DNA from: Alphaproteobacteria bacterium
Lineage (GTDB): Bacteria; Pseudomonadota; Alphaproteobacteria; Rhodobacterales; Rhodobacteraceae
Length of the DNA: 64,000 nt
Direction: 5' to 3'
Assembly: GCA_030429495.1 (NCBI GenBank)
Contig: JAUIFH010000004.1
Location: 248,001-312,000, forward strand
Shown piece by piece: positions 53,124 to 61,991 of this stretch. The notes beneath the pieces were generated by a model. That model ran no database searches, was not told where the DNA came from, and was given only the letters and a program-made list of their open reading frames with translations. The first letter of the stretch is position 1. Each line of letters begins with the position of its first letter. The translations under genes were made by a program, and so were the position numbers.

Positions 53124-54428
53124 TCAGGGAACGAAGCCGAAGATCCGGGGCAGCGTCAGGGACAGCGCCGGGATGTAGGTTACAAGCATCAACACGATGA
53201 GCGATGACGCGAGGAAGGGAAGGCTCGCCACGACGATCCGGCCAAGCGGGGCACCGCTTACCGCGGAGCCCAGATAAAGGCCGAGCCCATAGGGTGGCGT
53301 CAGCAGGCCGATCATCACGTTCATCACCATGATGACGCCGAAGTGCACCGGATCGACGCCCATCTGCGCGAGAATCGGGGTGAAGAGCGGCGCGAAGAGA
53401 AGCAGCTGCACCGCATCGCCGATCCAGAGCCCGTTGATCAGGAAGAAGAGGTTGAGGCAAAGCAGCAGCACCCAGAGGGGAAGGCCGACATCGCCGATGA
53501 AGGCCTGCAGGTCGGAAGGCACCCTTTCGTTCGCCATGATCCAGCTGATGATCGTGGCAAAGCCGACGATCAGGTAGATCGACGCGGTCGTGCGGGCCGA
53601 ACGGTCAAGAATTTCCCAGAGCTTCGTCAAGCTGAGATTGCGGTAGGCGACAAGGCCGATCACCAGCGCATAGGCGACAGCGACGGCGGCGGCTTCGGTC
53701 GCGGTGAACACGCCCGAAACAATGCCGCCGATGATGATGAGCGGCATGAACAGCGCCCAGAACGCCTCCATCACGATGGCGAAAGCGACACGCATGTTGA
53801 GATTGGCGATCGGGTTCGCCGGAAACCCGCGGCGGCGGGCCATGATGAAGACCACGATCATCATGCCAAGGCCAAGCATCATGCCCGGGATCGCCCCGGC
53901 AAGGAAGAGGGCGGCGACCGAGGTGTTGGTGAGGCTCGAAAATATGATGAGCGGGATGCTCGGCGGGATTATCGGCCCCTGGACGGCCGAGCAGACCGTG
54001 AGCGCGGCCGAAAAGTCGCGGTCATAACCGTCCTTCTTCATCATGTCGATTTCGACCGGTCCGAGTGCGGCGATATCTGCAAGCGCGGATCCGGAAACGC
54101 CACCGAAGAGCATGGAGCCGACGACGTTCACATAGGCGAGGCCGCCGCGCAGGCGCCCGACCAGCAGGCGCGAGAACGACAGCAGCCTCTCGGTCATGTT
54201 CGTTGCCGTCATGATCTCGCCCGCGATGATGAAAAGCGGGATCGACAGCCAGATGAAGACGTCCATGCCGGTGAAGAACTTATGCGCGAAGATCGAGAGC
54301 ATCGTGTCCATCCCCGGCTTGACGAGGAAATAGGACAACGCGGCGAAACCGATCGCGAAGATCACGGGGCTGCCGAGAAGCAGCAGCAGGAACAGAAGGC
54401 CGATGATGGAAAGCAGTGCGACGCTCAT
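53124..54428 (-). CDS. dctM: TRAP transporter large permease
   Basis: Inner-membrane TRAP permease (434 aa, about twelve transmembrane helices) of the DctM family. It begins LLSIIGLLFLLLLLGSPVIFAIG and contains MPLIIIGGIVSGVFTATEAAAVAVAYAL, a TRAP-M signature region, and LTPPYGLGLYLGSAVSGAPLG. It uses a sodium or proton gradient to import an organic acid delivered by DctP. Its ATG overlaps the dctQ stop (TAATG). The longer frame upstream is out-of-frame dctQ. Confidence 0.95.
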   Translation of the reverse strand: MSVALLSIIGLLFLLLLLGSPVIFAIGFAALSYFLVKPGMDTMLSIFAHKFFTGMDVFIWLSIPLFIIAGEIMTATNMTERLLSFSRLLVGRLRGGLAYVNVVGSMLFGGVSGSALADIAALGPVEIDMMKKDGYDRDFSAALTVCSAVQGPIIPPSIPLIIFSSLTNTSVAALFLAGAIPGMMLGLGMMIVVFIMARRRGFPANPIANLNMRVAFAIVMEAFWALFMPLIIIGGIVSGVFTATEAAAVAVAYALVIGLVAYRNLSLTKLWEILDRSARTTASIYLIVGFATIISWIMANERVPSDLQAFIGDVGLPLWVLLLCLNLFFLINGLWIGDAVQLLLFAPLFTPILAQMGVDPVHFGVIMVMNVMIGLLTPPYGLGLYLGSAVSGAPLGRIVVASLPFLASSLIVLMLVTYIPALSLTLPRIFGFVP

Positions 54429-54934
54429 TACAGGGCCTCCCCGATATCGGCGGCGTGGATCTTGCCGGTGGAAATCTCGTCGATCACGCGCGCAAGCATC
54501 TGGATCAGCATGAGAAAGGCTCCGACAGGGATTGCCAGGTATGGCCAGAACCAGGAGATCTGCAGGGCAGTGGTCGTCCTGCGGTACGAGAACACCGCCT
54601 GATCCCATCCCTGCCAGACCAGGACGCAGAGCATGGCGCACAGCAGAAGCCTGAAGACGGCGTTGCGCCAGACCAGCCAGGATTGCGGCCAGAGGTGATC
54701 GAGGAAATCGACGCGAACCAGTTGATCGTCGCGCACCAGCAGAGAGCCGGCGAGCATGACGATCCAGATCATCAGGTAGCGGGCGGCCTCTTCCGGCCAG
54801 GGGAGGGAGTAGGAGAAGCCGTAGCGCAGGACAACCTGCACGACGAGCATCGCGACAACCGCCACAAGTAGAAGCCGTGCCACGAACGACGCGGCGAAAG
54901 CCAAGATGCGACTTAACGCGAGAATCGCGCGCAT
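54428..54934 (-). CDS. dctQ: TRAP transporter small permease
   Basis: A four-helix membrane protein (168 aa) of the DctQ family: ILAFAASFVARLLLVAVVAMLVVQVVLRY, then the conserved SLPWPEEAARYLMIWIVMLAGSLLVRDDQLVRVDFL, and two more helices. It scaffolds DctM for DctP docking. The ATG at 54934 has GGGGAGGAG upstream, which fixes the start. It lies 58 nt after dctP and is coupled to dctM. Confidence 0.93.
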   Translation of the reverse strand: MRAILALSRILAFAASFVARLLLVAVVAMLVVQVVLRYGFSYSLPWPEEAARYLMIWIVMLAGSLLVRDDQLVRVDFLDHLWPQSWLVWRNAVFRLLLCAMLCVLVWQGWDQAVFSYRRTTTALQISWFWPYLAIPVGAFLMLIQMLARVIDEISTGKIHAADIGEAL

Positions 54935-54992
54935 GATTTCTCCTCCCCGATAGACTGAGGCCCGCGCGTGAAGGGCGCGGGCCCCGGATGGC

Positions 54993-56039
54993 TTAGCGTG
55001 CAGCCAGGTCCGCCTTGGCCTCGGCAATGGCGGCGTCCAGCTTGTCGAACCAGGACGCGTCCACGTTTTCCGCAAGGACGGCGCGCAGCGGTTCACGCGT
55101 GGCGTCGACGAACTGCTGGAACTCTTCCGCGGTCGGTTGGTAGATCTCCACGCCGGCATCCGCGATGGTGCGAAGGTCCTGCGATTCCTTGGCCTGGATG
55201 ATGCCGAGCATCGCGAAGGTCGCCTGCCGCGCTGCGGACTTGAAGATCGCCTGATCCTCGGGGCTGAGCGACTGGAAGTATTCCTCGTTGATCACGACCA
55301 TCGGCATGTTCAGGAGGTGGTGGTCCAGCGTGTAGAACTTCTGAACTTCATGCAGGTTGGCGAGAAGCATCGTGTAGGGCGCGTTTTCCTGCCCGTCGAC
55401 AACGCCGGTCTGAAGGGCGTTATAAAGCTCGCCCCACGCGATCGGCGTGGCCGATGCGCCAAGCGCCTTCACGATTTCCAGGTGAACCGGGATCGGCTGC
55501 ACGCGGATTTTCAGGCCTTCCATGTCGGCCGGCGATTTGATCGGGTGAACCGAGTTGGAAAAGTTCCGGAAGGCGGACGGAAGGTAGGCAAGGATGCGCA
55601 TGCCGCTCTCGGCCGCAAGCGCATCGGACAGCTCCTGTCCGAACGGACCGTCAAGAACCATGCGGCCGACTTCCGTGCTGGGGAACGTGTAGGGCATCTC
55701 AAGGATCTGGATGTCGGGGAAGAAGCTCGCGAGGTGACCCGCGCTAAGCCCTGCGGACATCTGCACGACACCGCGCGCGGTCTGCTCGGCGAGGGACTCG
55801 AGATCCCCGAGCTGTGCGTTCGGATAGACTTCCAGCGTCAGACGGCCGTTGCTTTCGCTTTGAAGCGCGCGTCCGAAGACTTCGGTAAACGTCCAGTACG
55901 GGTTCTGAAGCAGGTCGCCTTCACCCTCTGTATGGGCCAGTTTGACGATTTCCTGCGCGACGGCCGGGGCCGATGCTGTTGTCGCGGCGACGGCCATCGC
56001 GGCGATGAGCGCCTTCGCTGAAGTTCCAAAGAATGACAT
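54993..56039 (-). CDS. dctP: TRAP transporter substrate-binding protein
   Basis: Periplasmic DctP-family receptor (348 aa) with signal peptide ALIAAMAVAATTASAPAVAQ. The mature part has KLAHTEGEGDLLQNPYWTFTEVFGRALQ, LKIRVQPIPVHLEIVKALGASATPIAWGELYNALQTGVVDGQENAP, the family hallmark with the carboxylate-binding arginine (RVQP). The ligand is an organic acid, unspecified. AGGAGG eight bases upstream fixes the ATG at 56039. It follows the GntR gene by 38 nt. Confidence 0.94.
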   Translation of the reverse strand: MSFFGTSAKALIAAMAVAATTASAPAVAQEIVKLAHTEGEGDLLQNPYWTFTEVFGRALQSESNGRLTLEVYPNAQLGDLESLAEQTARGVVQMSAGLSAGHLASFFPDIQILEMPYTFPSTEVGRMVLDGPFGQELSDALAAESGMRILAYLPSAFRNFSNSVHPIKSPADMEGLKIRVQPIPVHLEIVKALGASATPIAWGELYNALQTGVVDGQENAPYTMLLANLHEVQKFYTLDHHLLNMPMVVINEEYFQSLSPEDQAIFKSAARQATFAMLGIIQAKESQDLRTIADAGVEIYQPTAEEFQQFVDATREPLRAVLAENVDASWFDKLDAAIAEAKADLAAR

Positions 56040-56077
56040 TCATATTCCTCCTGTTGAGCGTCCTCTTGGGTTTGGTC

Positions 56078-56815
56078 TTAGAATTCTCCATTGTTGTCAG
56101 TGTCCTCTACCCGAACATCGTCGGTGAGGTTTTCGGACAGGTAGGCCATGAGCCGTTCCACCATGTCGGAATGCAGCAGGTTGCTTTGCGCCTCCGCCCC
56201 TCCGCCATCGCCCTCCCGGATCAGGGTCGCGAGCGTGTCGAGCCGCTCGGCCCTGATTTCGGCGAAACGCGCGACGTCCATCTGGCCGCGCGGCCGGTAT
56301 GCGAAGGCAAGGCGCAACATCCTTTGGCCCTGCAGGCGCAGCTTCTCGAAAATCTCCAGAAGATAGACGTTGTGCGCCCCCACCGCGACGGCATGGAACA
56401 CCGCGTTCTCTGCCGCGGCTGCGCGCATCACCGTCTGGTAGTCGTAGATATCGATCTGCGACGCTTCCGAACGGAACGCGGCCATTGCCGCGTCAATCTT
56501 GCTGATGTCCCGCGAAAGGCGTCGGCCCGCAGCCAGCCGGGCGAGCGAGCGGTGGATCAGGCTGGACGTTTCCAGATAGCGCGGCAGGTTCGGCAGGATG
56601 ATCGGAATGACTCTGCCCCCGCGACGGGATTGGAACTCAACCAGTCCTTCGGCGGCAAGCCGGATCAACGCCTCGCGGATGGGCGTCCGGGAAACGCTGT
56701 AACGCTCGGCGAGCGCTTTTTCCTCAAGATTTGAACCCGGCGCGATGGCCAGCGAGAGGATGTCTTCGCGAAGGACGTCGCAGACGCTTGCCTCTCTCCG
56801 ATCGGTTTCTTCCAT
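56078..56815 (-). CDS. GntR/FadR-family (FCD) transcriptional regulator
   Basis: A 245-aa repressor. The N-terminal winged helix is EEKALAERYSVSRTPIREALIRLAAEGLVEFQSRRGGRV. The C-terminal helical FCD domain (about 95-230) probably binds the operon's organic-acid substrate; metal-site residues are suggested by RSEASQIDIYDYQTVMRAAAAENAVFHAVAVGAHN. GGGGGGAG precedes the ATG at 56815. It is the first gene of the operon, with palindromic operators at 56842-56880, so it likely represses itself and the TRAP and oxidase genes. Confidence 0.9.
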   Translation of the reverse strand: MEETDRREASVCDVLREDILSLAIAPGSNLEEKALAERYSVSRTPIREALIRLAAEGLVEFQSRRGGRVIPIILPNLPRYLETSSLIHRSLARLAAGRRLSRDISKIDAAMAAFRSEASQIDIYDYQTVMRAAAAENAVFHAVAVGAHNVYLLEIFEKLRLQGQRMLRLAFAYRPRGQMDVARFAEIRAERLDTLATLIREGDGGGAEAQSNLLHSDMVERLMAYLSENLTDDVRVEDTDNNGEF

Positions 56816-56841
56816 CGTCTCCCCCCTACGACGAACGGCCC

Positions 56842-56880
56842 ATGTATACATCATGTCGACCGGTATACATTGTGTATGCC
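56842..56880. promoter_or_regulatory. tandem palindromic operators upstream of the GntR gene
   Basis: A perfect 10-bp palindrome ATGTATACAT (56842-56851) and an 8+3+8 near-palindrome GGTATACA-ttg-TGTATGCC (56862-56880, one mismatch) share the core GTATACA and are centred about 24 bp apart. TGTATACA-like sites are usual for FadR/VanR-type GntR regulators. Confidence 0.65.
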
Positions 56881-57122
56881 GTGCGAATTCAACCTGTCAA
56901 TAGTTTTCGCCGGACGCCTCATTCGGGCGGCAGGATCGCCAAACCGCACCCCCTGCACACCCGTCTGCACAAGCGGGCAACGAGCCCTATAACTGACTGT
57001 TCTGAAATGAAGTTGCCGCGTCAGAAGGCGCTGGCAAGCACTCAACGGCAACGATGGACGGACGACGGCAGCGATGATTTCTGCGATGAGAATCCGGACA
57101 GACGTCGGAGACTAGGCATGGG
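56881..57122. other. intergenic region between the GntR operon and the nir operon end
   Basis: About 240 bp. It should carry the minus-strand promoter of the GntR-TRAP operon at its left edge. No gene and no convincing terminator for the nir operon was found. Confidence 0.4.
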
Positions 57123-57386
57123 CTATGCCCGCTCTTCCGCCTCGCGGATCAGGCGGTGAAGCCAGCGGGCAGCGGCCCAGGTGGCAGGGAAGGACAGCGG
57201 CATTGCCCAGAGCAACGCATCGAGCGGTGCGATGGCGTCGAACCAGCCGGCCGAGCGGAAGATCAGCCCCAGAAGGAACAGGTTGATCGCCACGGCACCG
57301 GCGACGAAGGGCCAGAGGATCGCGCCCAGCTTCCACAGGTTCTCAGTGGCTGGTGCCGTCTTCGAAGGTGATCTTGTTCCAGACAT
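57123..57386 (-). CDS. small two-helix membrane protein at the end of the nir operon
   Basis: Translation of the minus strand gives [29 protein letters not shown], then DALLWAMPLSFPATWAAARWLHRLIREAEERA: two hydrophobic helices and a charged C-terminus. I do not know a name for it. Start unclear: the nearest in-frame ATG (57386, preceded by GGGAAG) lies inside the 3' end of nirN and adds a 15-residue polar leader, while a non-ATG codon near 57346 would start at the first helix. The 44-nt overlap with nirN suggests co-translation. It may support nitrite reductase or its cytochrome partner in the membrane, by position only. Confidence 0.65.
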   Translation of the reverse strand: MSGTRSPSKTAPATENLWKLGAILWPFVAGAVAINLFLLGLIFRSAGWFDAIAPLDALLWAMPLSFPATWAAARWLHRLIREAEERA

Positions 57387-58887
57387 TGTACTTCCCGGAC
57401 GGCTTGACCATTGGCAGCCGCTTGACCTCATCGAACGTCTCGGCATCAAAGACGATGACGGCACCGTCCTGATCCCAGACCGAAACCAGCGCGTTGCGCC
57501 CGTCCCGCGTGAATTCCGTGTGGGCGACGGTCTTTCCGGGCTCGGGTGTCAGCACCTTGACCACTTCCAGCGTCGCCTTGTCGATGATGTGCATCTGTCC
57601 CTTGTTCGGACCGGTGAAGACATCGGCCCAGAAATACGGCGTTCCGTCATGCGAGCGCAGGAAGAAGCCGGGGCCGGATGTCGCGATGGTCGCGACAAGG
57701 CGCCAGTCCTTCATGTCGATAACGCTGATGCGGCCCTCGTTCAGATGCGGCACCGCCATCACGCGATGGCCGTTCCGCATCCAACTGATGCCGGAGCCGA
57801 GATGCGGCATCCCCGGCAGGGGAAGGGCCGCGATCTCGCGTCCGACAGCGAGGTTGACGACCACGCCCGTCTCGCCAGCGCGGTTGGCGCCGATCAGGTT
57901 CCGGTAGTCGGGGTCGAAGAAGAAGTCGTCGAGCGGCGCGGACACATCGATCCGGCGGCGAGCGAACAGCCCCGATTCCGAGGCGAGGGCTTCCTCCATC
58001 CCCGCCTCATGGCTGTGGACGAAACCGTCATGGTAAGGGCCGGCGTCGGGATCGGTCGCCACCTCCCAGATTTCCGGGACGTCCTTCAGGGCAAGGATGA
58101 ACGACTTGCGGTTGGGCGCCTGATAGACCGCCGAAACCCGGCTGGGCACGCCCGTGCGCCCCTCGACGACGATCACCCTGGCAACCGTAAGGTCGTCGGT
58201 CGAGAGGATCGTCAGCGTCGTGGGAAGATAGTTCGCGACGGCAAGCCATTTGCCGTCATGGCTCATCGCGATGTTGCGGCTGTTGAGTCCGGCGCGCACG
58301 CGGCCCACCTCGTGCAGCGACCAGATATCGTATTTCTGCACCCAGCCATCGCGCGACATGACGAACACATAGCGCCCGTCGGGCGAGAATTTCGGCCCAC
58401 CGTGAACGGCGAAGGGTGTTTCGAACCGGTCGAGCACGTCGAACGTGTCGCCGTCGAGGACCGAGATATGGCTATCACCGGTCTCGACGACCAGCGTGAT
58501 GTTCATCGGATCGGCGGTGAAGACCGGCGTCGTGGCGGGGGAATAGCCGGCGCTCAGCGCGCGGCTTTCGGCGATGTCCGCCTCCGACCAGTCCGGGCTT
58601 TCGGGAAGCGGCGCGGAAACATATTCCGCGACGGCCGCGATTTCCTCGGGCGTCAGCGTTGCCCCGAATGCGGGCATCTGCGTCATCACGCGGCCGCCGG
58701 TGATGACCGCTTCAAGCGACTCGCCGCGAAGGCGACCGAGGCTTTCGGGGATCAGTGCAGGCCCGGTGCCACCCAGCCGCGTATCTGCATGGCAGGAGGA
58801 GCAGAGATCGGCATAGATCGCCGCGCCATCCGGGCCGGCCGCCGCCATCGTCGCGAAAAGGCTAAACGAAGCGATGAGCCGGATCAT
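57343..58887 (-). CDS. nirN: NirN, periplasmic d1-type cytochrome for heme d1 maturation
   Basis: A paralogue of nitrite reductase NirS (514 aa). A signal peptide ([16 protein letters not shown]) leads to a cytochrome c domain with CSSCH (29-33) and a methionine region [14 protein letters not shown]. The C-terminal eight-bladed d1 propeller has [46 protein letters not shown] and [16 protein letters not shown]. NirN binds and oxidises dihydro-heme d1 and passes it to NirS. It overlaps nirJ by 26 nt. Confidence 0.93.
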   Translation of the reverse strand: MIRLIASFSLFATMAAAGPDGAAIYADLCSSCHADTRLGGTGPALIPESLGRLRGESLEAVITGGRVMTQMPAFGATLTPEEIAAVAEYVSAPLPESPDWSEADIAESRALSAGYSPATTPVFTADPMNITLVVETGDSHISVLDGDTFDVLDRFETPFAVHGGPKFSPDGRYVFVMSRDGWVQKYDIWSLHEVGRVRAGLNSRNIAMSHDGKWLAVANYLPTTLTILSTDDLTVARVIVVEGRTGVPSRVSAVYQAPNRKSFILALKDVPEIWEVATDPDAGPYHDGFVHSHEAGMEEALASESGLFARRRIDVSAPLDDFFFDPDYRNLIGANRAGETGVVVNLAVGREIAALPLPGMPHLGSGISWMRNGHRVMAVPHLNEGRISVIDMKDWRLVATIATSGPGFFLRSHDGTPYFWADVFTGPNKGQMHIIDKATLEVVKVLTPEPGKTVAHTEFTRDGRNALVSVWDQDGAVIVFDAETFDEVKRLPMVKPSGKYNVWNKITFEDGTSH

Positions 58888-60070
58888 GGCTTTTCCCCCG
58901 GAACGGCGTCACGGTAAGGCGGTCGCCCTCCCCTACCCCGATCTCGGCATTGGTCATGTAGCAGGCGGGATCTTCGGCCCAGGGATCGCCCGTCACCTGA
59001 AGCGCGCGGATACGGGTATTACCGCCGCAGACCGCCTTGAATGTGCAATCGCCACAGCGGCCCTTCAGCGGACGCGGGCGGGTGCGCAGCGTGGCAAGCA
59101 TCGGGTCGCCGCCGGTCCAGAGCGCGCTGAACGGGGTCTCCTTCACCGATCCGACCGTGTAGTCGGACCAGTAGGTATCCGGGTGCACCTTGCCCTGCGG
59201 GTCAATATTCGCGACGCCGAGGCCCGACGAATTGCCGCCCCATGCCTCCAGATGCGCCCGAACATGAGCGGCCTTCGCGCTGCCGAACTTCCGTTCCGCC
59301 CAGTTGAGGAAATAGACCGCGTCGGCATCGTTGTTGCCCGTCACCACCTCCAGCGGCTTGCCGGCGGCCACGGCATCCCACGCGCGCTCCATGAGAAGGT
59401 CCATGGCGGAGCGGCTGAGGGAATGCTCCGCATCCTCGCCGCGATGCTTGTCGCCACGCCCGGCATAGACCAGATGGCTGAGGTAGAACTTGTCCACCCC
59501 TTCCGCATCGCAAAGGTCGAGCATCCCGGGCAGGAACCCGGCATTGGCCTCGGTGATCGTGAAGCGCAGCCCCACCTTCACCCCCCTGGCCTTGCAGGCC
59601 CGCACTCCGGTCAGGGCTTCGTCGAAAGCGCCCCGGACTCCCCGGAACCAGTCGTTCATGGCGCCGAGACCGTCGAGGGAAATGCCGACATAGTCGAAAC
59701 CGATATCCGCGATGCGGTCGATATTTTCCGCGATCCTCGTCCCGTTCGTCGACAGCGACAGGTGGTGGAAGCCCAGCTCTTTCGCCCGCTCCGCAAGCTC
59801 GAAGAAATCGAACCGGCTGAGCGGCTCGCCGCCAGACAGGATCAGCGCGGGGATGCCGAACGCCTTCAGGTCGTCAAGGACACCCATCGCCTGCTCATGC
59901 GTCAGCTCTCCGGGGAACGGAACGTCGGCAGATGTCGTGTAGCAGTGCCGGCAGCGCAGGTTGCAACGGCGCGTGAGGTTCCAGATGACGACCGGCTTGA
60001 CCGGCCCCGCGCGGCGGCGGACGGGCGTCGGCGCGACAAGCTGGTGCATGTATTGGGTCAGTCGGAACAT
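58862..60070 (-). CDS. nirJ: heme d1 biosynthesis radical SAM protein
   Basis: Radical SAM enzyme (402 aa) that replaces the propionates of 12,18-didecarboxysiroheme by oxo groups. The radical SAM cluster is CNLRCRHC (C36, C40, C43), followed by [17 protein letters not shown] and [19 protein letters not shown]-terminal cluster region has [22 protein letters not shown]...DPACYM. I chose the ATG at 60070 because GGAGGTG sits seven bases upstream; a GTG at 60079 inside nirH is less likely. Confidence 0.95.
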   Translation of the reverse strand: MFRLTQYMHQLVAPTPVRRRAGPVKPVVIWNLTRRCNLRCRHCYTTSADVPFPGELTHEQAMGVLDDLKAFGIPALILSGGEPLSRFDFFELAERAKELGFHHLSLSTNGTRIAENIDRIADIGFDYVGISLDGLGAMNDWFRGVRGAFDEALTGVRACKARGVKVGLRFTITEANAGFLPGMLDLCDAEGVDKFYLSHLVYAGRGDKHRGEDAEHSLSRSAMDLLMERAWDAVAAGKPLEVVTGNNDADAVYFLNWAERKFGSAKAAHVRAHLEAWGGNSSGLGVANIDPQGKVHPDTYWSDYTVGSVKETPFSALWTGGDPMLATLRTRPRPLKGRCGDCTFKAVCGGNTRIRALQVTGDPWAEDPACYMTNAEIGVGEGDRLTVTPFRGKSHDPAHRFV

Positions 60071-60071
60071 G

Positions 60072-60557
60072 TCAGGCACCTCCGGTCAGCCGCAATCCGG
60101 TCTTCTTCAGGATGCGGGTCGAATATAGGATGTCGTGACTCCGGCACGCGGGGCCGAGCAAGTCGGAGACGACGCGGCGCTTCGCCTCGACCTCCTCCCT
60201 CGATGCGCCATGCAGCATGGCGAAGAGGTTGTAGGGCCAGCCCGGCCGGGCGCGCGGGCGGCGGTAGCAATGGCTCACGAAGTCGAGCGCGCCGACCCTC
60301 GGGCCGAGATCGTCGACCGTCGCATCGTCAACGTCCCAAACGCTCATCCCGTTGGCGGTCATGCCGAGCGCGTAGTGGTTCGGCGCAACGGCGATGCGGC
60401 GGATCACGCCGCTTGCCTGCATGGCGACGAGCCGTCTGCGGACCTCGCCCTCGTCAAGGCCCAGCCATTCGGCGACCGCTGTGAAGGGTTCGGGCGCCAG
60501 CGGCAGGCCGCCCGCCGTGGCCGCGATGATCCGGCGGTCTGTTGCGTCGATGCTCAT
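60072..60557 (-). CDS. nirH: siroheme decarboxylase subunit NirH
   Basis: AsnC/Lrp-like protein (161 aa) acting with NirD, L and G in decarboxylating siroheme. It has an N-terminal wHTH-like part ([28 protein letters not shown]), a middle [20 protein letters not shown] and [20 protein letters not shown], the heme-substrate pocket region. The order identifies it: last of the Lrp-like set, just before nirJ. Overlaps nirG by 4 nt. Confidence 0.88.
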   Translation of the reverse strand: MSIDATDRRIIAATAGGLPLAPEPFTAVAEWLGLDEGEVRRRLVAMQASGVIRRIAVAPNHYALGMTANGMSVWDVDDATVDDLGPRVGALDFVSHCYRRPRARPGWPYNLFAMLHGASREEVEAKRRVVSDLLGPACRSHDILYSTRILKKTGLRLTGGA

Positions 60558-61027
60558 GCCATGACCCGGAAGCCGATGAAGAACTCTTTTTCCTTCGGGA
60601 AACACAGCACGGTCAGCACGGTCTCCCGCTCGATGCGCTCCGCGGCAGCAGCGATCCCGTCCGGTGTTTCGCAAGCGAGTACGAACCACATGTTCAGCCG
60701 GTGCGCGCGTTCATAGTTATGCGCAACCTCGGGAACCGCATTGACCAAAGTCACGACCGCTTCGAACTGTCCGGCGGGCACTTCCATCGCGCAAAGACAG
60801 AAAGCGCCGCCCATCGCCTCGGCGTCGTAGAACGGGCCGAAACGGGTAATCGCCCCGATTTCGCGCAGGCGGGCCACACGGTCGATGACATCGCATTCGG
60901 TCATTCCGAGATCGGCGGCGATCCGCGCGAAGGGCCGGCGCGTGACGGGTAGACCTTCCTGCAAGCCATTGAGAAGCGCGCGGTCCATCGCGTCGAGCGT
61001 CCCTTCAGGTAACGGCGCACGCCTCAT
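60554..61027 (-). CDS. nirG: siroheme decarboxylase subunit NirG
   Basis: AsnC/Lrp-like protein (157 aa) with the HTH-like start LPEGTLDAMDRALLNGLQEGLPVTRRPFARIAADLGM and a second half ITRFGPFYDAEAMGGAFCLCAMEVP...VAHNYERAHRLNMWFVLAC. The YERxHxLNMWFV stretch is typical of NirG/NirD. It overlaps nirDL by 4 nt and nirH by 4 nt, so stoichiometric expression is likely. Confidence 0.88.
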   Translation of the reverse strand: MRRAPLPEGTLDAMDRALLNGLQEGLPVTRRPFARIAADLGMTECDVIDRVARLREIGAITRFGPFYDAEAMGGAFCLCAMEVPAGQFEAVVTLVNAVPEVAHNYERAHRLNMWFVLACETPDGIAAAAERIERETVLTVLCFPKEKEFFIGFRVMA

Positions 61028-61989
61028 GCCGCCACCCCGATCAGCGCGCCGGTCTGCTTGAAGCAGCGGGTCGAGAAAAGCGGCCTTGCCGACGCCCCGG
61101 AAAGCTCAGGCAGGGCCCGCGCCTGTTCCAGAACCGCCAGCGCCTCTTTCCGCGTGCGCCCGTGGATCATGCAGTAAAGCGCGTAGGGCCAGACGCCGGG
61201 AACCGTCCTGCGCCGATAACAGAGCGTGACGCCCGGCAGCCCGGCAAGCGCGGCTCCCGCCGCCGCGATCCGCTCCTCCGGCAGGTCCCAGACCACCATC
61301 GCGTTCGCGGTCCAGCCCAGTGTGCGGTGCCGCACGATTACCCCAAGCCGGGTAATGACGCGGGCCTGAAGAAACGTCGCGATCCGCGCCAGCGCCTCGG
61401 TCTCGTCGAGGCCGAGCGCGGCGAACGGGCGCGGCACGAGGGGAAGGCCCCGTGACAGCGCCGCGAGCAGTTCGCGATCCCCGTCGGACAGGTCGACCGG
61501 AGCCGTTCCCCGATCTGGCGCCATCGGCCGCCGGTCGCCGGTCAGCCGGAATCCGAGATCGATGTTGAAGGCGTGGACAAGCCTGAGGTCTAGGATACGC
61601 AGCCCGGTTCGGGCGCTGATCCGCGCGAGGCTTGCCTCAAGCGCGGCACCATCCGGTGCCGTGGCGACGAACCACAGGTTCCAGTCGTCCTCCCGCAGAT
61701 AGGAATGGTTGACGCCCGGCTCGGCGCCGACAATCGCCGCGACCTCCTCGATCGCCTCCGCCGGCACGGCCATGGCGGCAAGCGTCGACGCCCCGGCAGT
61801 GTTCGGCCGCACCGTCGCGCCGACGCGGGTCACCGCACCGCTTGCCGTCAGGCGCGCCAGGCGCGCGATGACGTCATCCTCGCCGACGGACAGCACGGCC
61901 GCCATCGCTGAGAACGGCCGCGCCACCAGCGGCAGGTCGCGCTGGAACTCGTCCAGCAGGCGGATGTCGATGGGGTCCCAGCCTTCCAT
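61024..61989 (-). CDS. nirDL: fused siroheme decarboxylase subunits NirD-NirL
   Basis: A 321-aa protein with two Lrp-like modules in one chain. Residues about 1-155 form NirD (WDPIDIRLLDEFQRDLPLVARPFSAMAAVL...YLREDDWNLWFVATAP). Residues about 165-321 form NirL (LSDGDRELLAALSRGLPLVPRPFAALGL...YRRRTVPGVWPYALYCMIHG). In Pseudomonas these are separate genes. It converts siroheme to 12,18-didecarboxysiroheme with NirG/NirH. The start ATG is 2 nt after the nirF stop. Confidence 0.92.
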   Translation of the reverse strand: MEGWDPIDIRLLDEFQRDLPLVARPFSAMAAVLSVGEDDVIARLARLTASGAVTRVGATVRPNTAGASTLAAMAVPAEAIEEVAAIVGAEPGVNHSYLREDDWNLWFVATAPDGAALEASLARISARTGLRILDLRLVHAFNIDLGFRLTGDRRPMAPDRGTAPVDLSDGDRELLAALSRGLPLVPRPFAALGLDETEALARIATFLQARVITRLGVIVRHRTLGWTANAMVVWDLPEERIAAAGAALAGLPGVTLCYRRRTVPGVWPYALYCMIHGRTRKEALAVLEQARALPELSGASARPLFSTRCFKQTGALIGVAA

Positions 61990-61991
61990 GA

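Noticed and set aside
57181-58917. 578-codon open frame on the plus strand
   Set aside because: Antisense to nirN; the nirN frame has signal peptide, CSSCH and propeller repeats.
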